Shown here piece by piece: positions 25,191-32,504 of a DNA stretch of 64,000 nucleotides. Under the pieces are notes generated by a model. It had not been told where the DNA came from and made no database searches. It saw nothing but the letters and a program-made list of their open reading frames with translations. Position 1 is the stretch's first letter, and every line of letters begins with the position of its first letter. Origin of the DNA: Bog-159 sp049511415 (GTDB lineage: Bacteria; Acidobacteriota; Terriglobia; Bryobacterales; Bryobacteraceae); assembly GCA_049511415.1 (NCBI GenBank), contig JBEKYC010000003.1:224242-288241 (forward strand), read 5' to 3'. A program made the translations under genes and the position numbers.

Positions 25191-26941
25191 CGTTAGTGCT
25201 AGCCGTCGTCCTGCTCATCCGTCTGCCATTTCTCAATCAGGCGATCCAAGGCGACGATGTTTACTATCTCGCCGCCGCCGAACACGCCCAGATCGATCCC
25301 CTGCATCCCAATCACGTGCAATATGTCTTCCTCGGCGATCGCGTGGATCTGCGCGGCTTTCCGCATCCCCCGTTCAACGCCTGGTTCCTGGCCCTGCTGC
25401 TCGCCGCCATGGGCGATATCCACGAAATGCCGTTCCACGCCGCGTACATTTTGTTTTCCGTAATCGCCGTGTGGGCCATGTGGTCGCTCGCCCGGCGCTT
25501 CTCCCCGCATCCGCTGTGGGCCACGCTGCTATTTTTGGCCGTGCCCGCGTTCGTCATCAACGGCAATTCGCTCGAATCCGATCTGCCGTTCCTGGCCTTC
25601 TGGATGGCCGCCGTGGCCTGCTTCGTCGCGGAGCGCTGGATTCCCGCCGCAATCGCCATGGTGCTGGCCTCGCTCTGTGCATTCCAGGCCGTGTTCCTGA
25701 CACCTATCCTGGCGGTTTACGTCTGGATCTATCGCCGCCAGGATCGCACCGCGTGGCTGCTGACGCTCGTGCCCCCGGCCACCATCCTGATCTTCGAACT
25801 ATGCGAACGTTGGTCGTCGGGCGAACTGCCGGTCGCTGTCGCCGTGGGCTACATGAGCAGTTACGGCTTCGCGGCGCTCATCAATAAACTGCGCAGTGCT
25901 GCCGCGCTTGGCGTACACGCCTGCTTCATGATCTTCCCTGCCCTGCTGCCCGGCGCGGCCCTGCTCGCCTGGAAGAAGCGCGACCGCGCCACCGCCTTCC
26001 TGGCCGCCTGGATCGCCCTGTTCTTCGGCGGCGCGGCCGTCCTGTTCTTCGCCGGATCGGCCCGCTACCTACTCCCCATGGCCGCCCCGCTAGCGCTGTT
26101 GGTCTCCCGCTTGCGTCCGCGCTGGCTGGCCGTAGGCTTCGCCGCGCAAATGGCACTCAGCCTGGCGCTGGCCACGGTGAACTATCAGCATTGGGACGCC
26201 TACCGCCGTTTCGCCCGCCAGATCCGCCCCGCAACGGCCGGCCATCGCGTCTACATCGATGGCGAGTGGGGCCTACGCTACTACCTCGAAGCCGACGGCG
26301 GATTGCCGCTCGAACGTACCCAGATACTGCGCGCCGGCGATATCGTGGTCACCAGCCGTCTGGCCTATCCCGTCCCAGTCAACGCGCCCACGGCCACCAT
26401 CGCGGAACAATCCATACGCGCATCGCTGCCGCTCCAGCTAATCGGCCTGGAAGCCCAGTCCGGCTACTCGACAGCATCCAAGGGCTTGCGCCCTTTCGAT
26501 ATCTCATCCGCTCCCATCGACATCGTGCAGGCGGATCTGTTGCTCGATCGCCACCCCACGCTCGCGTACCTGCCCATGGGCGCGCCGGAAGCGCCGTCCC
26601 AGATTGTCAGCGGGCTATACGACGTCGAAGGCGGCGCCTGGCGCTGGATGTCCGCGAGCGCCATCGTGCTCCTCAAGACGCCGACCGCTCCATTGCCCCT
26701 GGAAGCCACCTTCACGATCCCCGATTCCGCCCCCGCCCGCCATGTCGAACTCCTGCTGGATGGCCGCGTGGTAGCCGCCGAAACCTACGCCGCCCCCGGC
26801 CCCTACACTCTAAAATCCCCGCCGCAATCGCCCGCCGGACCCACCGCCACCGTGACCCTCAACGTGGACCGTACCTTCTCCGTGCCCGGCGATCATCGCG
26901 AGCTAGGCGTAGTAGTCTCCGCCATCGGCTTCAAGCAATAA
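25175..26941 (+). CDS. GT-C type membrane glycosyltransferase (PMT/ArnT-like)
   Basis: A 588-residue protein with roughly ten TM helices in the first 340 residues and a soluble C-terminal half. The first loop carries NQAIQGDDVYYLAAAE, matching the acidic D-D/E motif of GT-C (GT39/GT83-like) enzymes that use lipid-linked sugars and face the periplasm. The C-terminal part (IYIDGEW-like region, then beta-rich ATFTIPDSAPARHVELLLDGRVVA) looks like a periplasmic domain. The acceptor is unknown. The start lies inside the last codons of gcvPB (16-bp overlap) with no good Shine-Dalgarno sequence, suggesting reinitiation after gcvPB. Confidence 0.8.
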   Translation: MDTRLALVLAVVLLIRLPFLNQAIQGDDVYYLAAAEHAQIDPLHPNHVQYVFLGDRVDLRGFPHPPFNAWFLALLLAAMGDIHEMPFHAAYILFSVIAVWAMWSLARRFSPHPLWATLLFLAVPAFVINGNSLESDLPFLAFWMAAVACFVAERWIPAAIAMVLASLCAFQAVFLTPILAVYVWIYRRQDRTAWLLTLVPPATILIFELCERWSSGELPVAVAVGYMSSYGFAALINKLRSAAALGVHACFMIFPALLPGAALLAWKKRDRATAFLAAWIALFFGGAAVLFFAGSARYLLPMAAPLALLVSRLRPRWLAVGFAAQMALSLALATVNYQHWDAYRRFARQIRPATAGHRVYIDGEWGLRYYLEADGGLPLERTQILRAGDIVVTSRLAYPVPVNAPTATIAEQSIRASLPLQLIGLEAQSGYSTASKGLRPFDISSAPIDIVQADLLLDRHPTLAYLPMGAPEAPSQIVSGLYDVEGGAWRWMSASAIVLLKTPTAPLPLEATFTIPDSAPARHVELLLDGRVVAAETYAAPGPYTLKSPPQSPAGPTATVTLNVDRTFSVPGDHRELGVVVSAIGFKQ

Positions 26942-27004
26942 TTCGGTGTGTAGATCCGTGTTCATCTGTGTTCATCTGTGGCCAAAAAACGGATGCTGCA
27001 ACAC
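26942..27004. repeat. Intergenic GTTCATCTGT direct repeat
   Basis: Between convergent genes, the sequence carries two adjacent copies of GTTCATCTGTG (starting about 26960 and 26971), followed by GCC and an A-run (GGCCAAAAAACG). On the minus strand it would read P-Q-M-N-T-D-E-H-G, a spurious peptide that I recall from many bacterial intergenic regions. It may be a dispersed repeat rather than a terminator. Confidence 0.55.
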
Positions 27005-30000
27005 CTAAAACGTAAACCGCACCCCAACCTGCGCCGCAAACGGAATCCCCACCGTCGTGCCGGGACCGAAGAAATCGCCCAGCGCCCCCGCCGGCACGCG
27101 CAACTGATTCAGACTGGTGATCGGCTCCGTCTGCGTGCATGCCGCATTCAGGCAAAACGCCGTCACATTGGCCAGATTGTTCACCGGCAGAGGATACGCG
27201 GCGATATTCGTCACGAAGTTCGCGCCGGGATTGTTGCGATTGAACAGATTGAAAAACTCGATGAACGGCATCAACTGCTTGCGCTCGCCAAAATTGATCG
27301 GCCGGCTCACCCGCATGTCAAATTGAATATAAGGTTTGCCCCGAAATTCGTCCATCCCCGTTTGCACCCCGTTCACCACCGCGCGATCGTCGAGCGTGTC
27401 GCCGAAACCGTTGACGTCCACGGGAGTGGTCAAAGTGAACGGGCGGGCGCTTTCGGCTTGTCCCATCAGCGCCAATTGGAATCCGCCGGGCCCTTGCCAG
27501 GTCCCCGCAATCACCGCGCGATCGGTGACATTCTCGCCCGATGGCCCGTAATCGCCCTTCGCGAACGCATGCAACGGATTGCACACGCCGTTGACATAAT
27601 CAAACAGCTCGCCCAGCACGCAGCCCCAGGTTTCGGCGCTCGACAAGGTGTAGTTGAAGATCAAGTTGAAGTGGTGCGAGAGGTTCCCTTGCAGGTGCAC
27701 CGACATGCCGTCGTACCGCGAGCGGTTGTCCGTGCGGAACACCGTGATGTTCGGGACGTTGGCTTCCTGCGTGGCCATATCGCTGGCGAACAGAGGCGAG
27801 AACAGCGTGTAGCCCGCCTGATATTCGTAGCGCCGGAACGCATGTACGCCTTCCTCATGCGTCCAGTCGGCGCTCATCATCCACTTCGCATTGAAGGCGT
27901 GCTCCATGCCCGCCGATGCGTGCAAGGCGTAGGGCGTCTTGTACGCCGGGTCGATCAACGCGCCCGCGCCTCCATTGGCTGCGCCGGGCAGGCATCCGGG
28001 GTCTCCAGGATTGACGCACACCCCCGGCGGCTCGTTCACAGCCTGGAAAGCCGTCACCCAGCCGTTCTGCGCCAGATCGTTGTAGAACATTCCGAAACCC
28101 GCGCGCAGCACGGTCGTCTTCGTGTCGCCCATGGCGTAGGCTAAACCGACGCGCGGCCCGAACTGCTTGCGGTAATCGTGTGGCGCGCCGGTATGCTGAA
28201 ACAGCGGAATATCCAGCGCCTCGACCGTAAGCAGCGCTGGGTTCTCCAATTGCGACCGCCCGGAGCCGGTGAAGAGTCCAAAAGTAGTGTCGTAGCGCAA
28301 GCCGTAGTTCACCGTCAGATGCGGCGTGGCGCGCCAGGAATCCTGCGCGTAAAATCCCAGCCGCTGCACGTTCTGCGAAAAGCTGCCGTTGCTGGCCGTC
28401 GTGGATGAGCACGTCGTTCCGGGCGTTACCTGCAGTCCGCCGGCAGGCGTACACGTCAGGTCGACCGCAAACTGCGCGGGATTCGCCAGGTAATCCGTCG
28501 GGTTCTGCGCGAAGACCGTCAGATTCTCGGGATTGCCGGGTAGCGCGCCGCTCATCACCGGCTCATGAATGAAATCCACCCCGAAGCTGGGCGAGTGACT
28601 GCCCGAAGTATGCGTGACGGCGTAGCGCACTTGATATTTTTCCTGGTTGCGCAGGATCGGAAACGCTGTGATCGGCGTCACGAATTGGTTGTCGCCGAAA
28701 GTCTCAAAGCCGGAGATGGTCTGCGAAGTGGAACTGAAAGGAAATGCCAGCGCGAAGCCCAGGTTCGCGTTGCGCGCCTCGGTCAGGTGCAGCCCGCTGG
28801 CATCCAGCGTCAGCGTCCCCAGCCACGTCGGGCTGAAGATATACTGCTGGCCCACCACCAGGTTCATGTAGTTCGAGTGCCAGTCCGCGCCGGTGGAAGG
28901 CAGGGTGGCTTGCTCCACGAAGGCATTGTCCGTGTCGTAATTGTCGATGGCCGCGCGCAGGAACCATGTCGAGCGCGAGGACTGCGCCCAATCGAAGCGC
29001 ATCGTCCCCAAAAAATCGCGAAAAGGCACCGGCACGTTGTCCGGCACGCCGATGGAGCTCACACCCGGTATCAGCCCTTGCGCTGCCAGCGAGGCCAGTG
29101 CATTGAACTGCGTCAGGCTGGCTGGGCTGTAGGCGATGCTGGCGTCTTCGTGCACGTGCTCGAACGAAGCGAAGAACCACAGCTTGTCCTTCACAATCGG
29201 CCCGCCCAGCGTGCCGATGTAGTTCTGCCGCGAGAACGGCTGCTTGGGCAGAGGCGCGGGGTTTTCGATCGGATAGCGCGCATCCAGCGCCGCCGCGCGA
29301 TCGTAAAACGCCAGGCTGCCGTGCCAGTCGTTCGTGCCCCGCTTGGTAGTGATCACTACCGATCCGCCCACCGTGCGCCCCGTATCGGCGTCCTCCTGCG
29401 AAGTGCGCACGGCAAATTCCTGTATGGCGTCCGGCGAGAAATTCTGCAGGAAGCCGCCAATGTAATCGTCCGAGTTATCGCCGCCATCCACGGAGAGCAC
29501 ATCGTTCAGCCCCGAGCTGCCGCCGAATGACACCGCCGTGATGCGCGCCTTGGTGGGATCGGACGGTTCCACCGGCTCGGTCCCCGGCACCAGAAAAGCG
29601 ATATTCGCGAAGCTGCGCATCGATAAGGGAATCGCGGCCAGATCCTGTGCCGTAACCGCGCCGCCATGCACCGCGCTGCTCGTATCCATCGGCTGCGTGG
29701 CGATGGATGAAGCTTGGCCCTGCACTGTAACGGATTGCTGCACGCCGGCAGGATCGAGCGTCACCGTGATCTCGCGCGTGGAGCTGACCACGACGTTCAC
29801 GTCCGCGCGCGCCTCCGCGAATCCCGAGGCCGCCACGGTGGCGCGCCAGGCGCCCGGCAGCAGATCGTCGAAGCGAAATTCGCCGCGTGCGTCGCTGGTA
29901 GTCTGGCGCTCGATGGATGACGCAGCCGCGTGCAGAGTAACGCTCGCTGAGCGAATGCGGCCTCCGCTCCGGTCCGTAACCGTGCCGATCAGGCTGCCGC

Positions 30001-30058
30001 GGAAGTCCTGCGCGGCCAACCCGGCTGCCAATAAGAATAGGATGCCAAGATTCTTCAT
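27005..30058 (-). CDS. TonB-dependent receptor-like outer-membrane protein with carboxypeptidase-regulatory domain
   Basis: A 1017-residue protein. A signal peptide (MKNLGILFLLAAGLAA) is followed by a CarboxypepD_reg/Cna-B-like domain (GSLIGTVTDRSGGRIRSASVTLHAA to about residue 100) and a plug-like region (VSFGGSSGLNDVLSVDGGDNSDDYIGGFLQNFSPDAIQEFAVRTS, then VVITTKRGTNDWHGSLAFYD). A long beta-barrel ends in VGVRFTF with a terminal aromatic. This is the oar-like receptor type abundant in acidobacteria. The start is fixed by an ATGA overlap with the upstream cytochrome gene, so it belongs with the beta-helix and cytochrome genes. The longer upstream frame is only shadow sequence. Confidence 0.92.
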   Translation of the reverse strand: MKNLGILFLLAAGLAAQDFRGSLIGTVTDRSGGRIRSASVTLHAAASSIERQTTSDARGEFRFDDLLPGAWRATVAASGFAEARADVNVVVSSTREITVTLDPAGVQQSVTVQGQASSIATQPMDTSSAVHGGAVTAQDLAAIPLSMRSFANIAFLVPGTEPVEPSDPTKARITAVSFGGSSGLNDVLSVDGGDNSDDYIGGFLQNFSPDAIQEFAVRTSQEDADTGRTVGGSVVITTKRGTNDWHGSLAFYDRAAALDARYPIENPAPLPKQPFSRQNYIGTLGGPIVKDKLWFFASFEHVHEDASIAYSPASLTQFNALASLAAQGLIPGVSSIGVPDNVPVPFRDFLGTMRFDWAQSSRSTWFLRAAIDNYDTDNAFVEQATLPSTGADWHSNYMNLVVGQQYIFSPTWLGTLTLDASGLHLTEARNANLGFALAFPFSSTSQTISGFETFGDNQFVTPITAFPILRNQEKYQVRYAVTHTSGSHSPSFGVDFIHEPVMSGALPGNPENLTVFAQNPTDYLANPAQFAVDLTCTPAGGLQVTPGTTCSSTTASNGSFSQNVQRLGFYAQDSWRATPHLTVNYGLRYDTTFGLFTGSGRSQLENPALLTVEALDIPLFQHTGAPHDYRKQFGPRVGLAYAMGDTKTTVLRAGFGMFYNDLAQNGWVTAFQAVNEPPGVCVNPGDPGCLPGAANGGAGALIDPAYKTPYALHASAGMEHAFNAKWMMSADWTHEEGVHAFRRYEYQAGYTLFSPLFASDMATQEANVPNITVFRTDNRSRYDGMSVHLQGNLSHHFNLIFNYTLSSAETWGCVLGELFDYVNGVCNPLHAFAKGDYGPSGENVTDRAVIAGTWQGPGGFQLALMGQAESARPFTLTTPVDVNGFGDTLDDRAVVNGVQTGMDEFRGKPYIQFDMRVSRPINFGERKQLMPFIEFFNLFNRNNPGANFVTNIAAYPLPVNNLANVTAFCLNAACTQTEPITSLNQLRVPAGALGDFFGPGTTVGIPFAAQVGVRFTF

Positions 30059-31123
30059 CAGAGAGTTCCTGGTTTTGCCGTACAACCGCCGTGCATCGAC
30101 GCGATCCACTCCCGGATCAGCGCTAGTCCTTCCAGGTGTACCATGCTCCGCCCCAATTCGGGCATCATGATTTTGGGTGTGTTGGATTCCATGCGGTGCA
30201 CCAGGATGGATTCCTCCGGCTTGCCCTGTACCACGTCGAACAACAGATCGCCCGATCCCTGCCCCGCCGACACCGGCACTTTGCACAAGCCCAGGCGCAT
30301 AGGATCGGTCTGCGCAGCTAATAGATAAAGGCCCGTCGTATTGGCCGGCCCGTGCGGATTGTGGCAGTGCGCGCAGTTGATCTCCAGGTACGCGCGCGCC
30401 CGGGCGTCCAGCGTGCCGCTGGCGGGATCGTCCCACACGGCCAGTTTGGGAGCTTGTGCGGGCGGCGGCGCGCCTTTCAAGTATCCGATCTTCGTCCAGT
30501 AGGCAAGTTGGTTGAACCGCCCTTCCGGATAATCGAAATCCTTATTCAGATTGCGCGCCTTGGGTCCGATCGGGGTCACGGTTTTCGACAAATCGTGGCA
30601 GCCCTTGCATTGGTTCGTGTTGGGGATGACATAGTCGATGGCGTAGCGCTTGCCCGAAGGATGCACCCAATTCACCGTAGTCGGATCGGCAGCCACATCC
30701 AGCGTCGCTTCGCTCTGTTCCGCATTCCACACATAAGGCAGTGTGGCCCATCCGGACGTTCCCCGCACCAGCAACCGCGTCTCGATGATGCGCTGCCGCC
30801 CTCCATGATCGGCATCCCGATAGGCGAAGGTTTTCGAGAAGATGGTTGAAGGCATCGGTCTCGCTGTACGTAGCGGAAGTGCCGGCAGGCATCCAGACGA
30901 AACGATACTTGGTGGCGTAGTCGGAAAACAACGGCGTGTTCAGGTCGTAGGGGACCACGCCCGCATTGGGCTTCAGCGCCGCCGGAGTTCCGGTAAACAG
31001 ATGCCAGGCCGAGAGCTTCGTGGGAAACGGCTCGGCCAGGCGCGGCCGCACGCCGCGGCTGCCGCACCCGGAGAGCAAGAGTACGAGACTCAGGCCGCCT
31101 GCTGAAGCAGCCCGCCTCACCAT
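30058..31123 (-). pseudogene. SO2930/HNE_0200-type diheme cytochrome c lipoprotein, frameshifted
   Basis: The N-terminal part from ATG 31123 reads as a lipoprotein (LVLLLSGC) with LSAWHLFTG, VVPYDLNTPLFSDYATKYRFVWMPAG and YSETDAF. The C-terminal part in another frame continues with TIFSKTFAYRDADHGG...QCKGCHDLS...INCAHCHNPHGPANTTGLYL and MMPELGRSMVHLEG. Two CxxCH heme sites (CKGCH, CAHCH) are present. The frame changes near 30845, where the usual F-P-V-G-T segment is missing, so a small deletion has shifted the frame. Both halves are otherwise well conserved. Either a recent pseudogene or a sequencing error; alternatively the soluble C-terminal half could start at ATG 30855 but would lack export. 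Confidence 0.82.
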
Positions 31124-31126
31124 ACC

Positions 31127-32374
31127 TTAATTTCCCCCGGCGGGCGCGGTCGGAGCCGCCGCCGGCAGATTGACCGCTGATAGCGGCGCGAGCGAACAAT
31201 CGTAAGGCTTCGCATCGCGGCTGATGTGCTTGAACTGCTCGCCCGCATCATAATTCATGAACGTAGCGTCGCCATTGTTCTGAAAGCAAATTCGCAGATC
31301 GTCCGGCAGGCGTTTGCCCACCAGCTTCTTCGGATTCACGACGCCGTCAAACAGAATCCCCGGCAGCGGCTTGCCCACTACGGGCGCCAGCGCCACGGCG
31401 TAATCGCCGCCGGGCTGCGTGCCACCCCCCGAAATCACGTTGTCGTGTACCCAAATCGCCTCGGGAAACGGATAATAACTCGCATCGTTGATCGGATTGC
31501 CCGTGGTGAAGTAGCTGATCACCGAAATATTGCTCGTGTTGTTGTCCTTGATCGTGTTCTTGAAAACTTCCACGTGATTGGTCGCCAGCACGATCACGCC
31601 CGTGCCGGTGGGAACCTTGGCCACCATGCTGCCTTTAGCGCCGAAATTCTGCGTATTGTTTTCGAGAATCTCATTATTGAACACGCGCGTGTTGCCGCCC
31701 GTCTTCACCGGCAGATCCGGCAAATTGAAAACCAGAATGCCGCCCGTGTTATGCGTGGACTTGTTTTCGTAAACGTCCGCGAACTGCGAATTCTCGATCT
31801 CAATGCCCGCGACGTTAGCCTCCGCGCGGCTGCGCCGCACGATAATATTGCTCGACTGTCCCACGTAAATGCCGGCGTCGGCCGCGCCGATCGAAACCGA
31901 CTCCTCGATCAGCACATTTTTGCATTGCACCGGGTAGATGCCGTACGAGCCGTTCGACGTGCTCGGTCCGCCGGTCCATTCCGTGCGCACCCGCTGCACG
32001 TTCACTCCGCTGGCGCCGTTGATCTTCAGTGCATCGCCCTTCGTATCCTCGATCGCCAGGTCTTGAATCGTGAACCCGTTCGACGTGACCGTCAGTCCCG
32101 CCGGACCGCTCTTCTGTCCCTTGAACGAAAGGATGGTCTTGTCGATACCCTTGCCCCGGATCGTCACGTTATCCACCGACAGCGAAAGCCCGCGGTCCAG
32201 GTTCAAGCGCCCTTCCGGCAGGTCGATCACTGTGCCGCTTTTGGCGTTGATCAGCGCCTCCTGAAAATCCTTTTGAAAATTGGGGCCGGCTTCAAGGCCG
32301 GCGTCTTTCTTGGCGCAGGAAACCCACAGAGTGAAGCTCAGCGCGGCGAACAGGGCGGTAGCAGTCTTGGTCAT
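31127..32374 (-). CDS. Parallel beta-helix repeat lipoprotein (SO2928/HNE_0201-type)
   Basis: A 415-residue lipoprotein: MTKTATALFAALSFTLWVSC (lipobox WVSC), then KDFQEALINAKSGTVIDLPEGRLNLDRGLSLSVDNVTIRGKG and successive beta-helix coils (IVVRRSRAEANVAGIEIENS, VFNNEILENNTQNFG, VFKNTIKDNNTSNISVISY, IWVHDNVISGGG). The family is known to sit beside the diheme cytochrome family encoded next to it here, 3 bp downstream. The ATG at 32374 has GGAG 7 bp upstream; an upstream 11-residue extension is unlikely. It is probably attached to a membrane and binds or processes a polysaccharide or hydrocarbon; the role is unproven. Confidence 0.88.
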   Translation of the reverse strand: MTKTATALFAALSFTLWVSCAKKDAGLEAGPNFQKDFQEALINAKSGTVIDLPEGRLNLDRGLSLSVDNVTIRGKGIDKTILSFKGQKSGPAGLTVTSNGFTIQDLAIEDTKGDALKINGASGVNVQRVRTEWTGGPSTSNGSYGIYPVQCKNVLIEESVSIGAADAGIYVGQSSNIIVRRSRAEANVAGIEIENSQFADVYENKSTHNTGGILVFNLPDLPVKTGGNTRVFNNEILENNTQNFGAKGSMVAKVPTGTGVIVLATNHVEVFKNTIKDNNTSNISVISYFTTGNPINDASYYPFPEAIWVHDNVISGGGTQPGGDYAVALAPVVGKPLPGILFDGVVNPKKLVGKRLPDDLRICFQNNGDATFMNYDAGEQFKHISRDAKPYDCSLAPLSAVNLPAAAPTAPAGGN

Positions 32375-32455
32375 ATCGGCTCCAGGCAATCCCGAGGGAC
32401 TAAGCAAGCATAACGCCGGGGATTAGACCTGCGCAAGGGTGGCGGAAAACGCAAA

Positions 32456-32484
32456 GGACGGGCGCCCTTTCGGAACGCCCGTCC
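32456..32484 (-). terminator. Rho-independent-like terminator hairpin after the 26-residue repeat protein
   Basis: GGACGGGCG (32456-32464) pairs with CGCCCGTCC (32476-32484) over a 11-nt loop. It lies 20 bp past the stop of the minus-strand repeat protein. Read on the minus strand it is followed by TTTGCGTTTT, so a moderately T-rich tract is present. Confidence 0.65.
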
Positions 32485-32504
32485 TCTAAAAACATGATCC
32501 TCGC

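Noticed and set aside
30059..30436. Upstream extension of the TonB-type receptor frame
   Set aside because: This part lies within the cytochrome gene in another frame. The receptor's signal peptide begins at 30058, and an ATGA overlap fixes the start.
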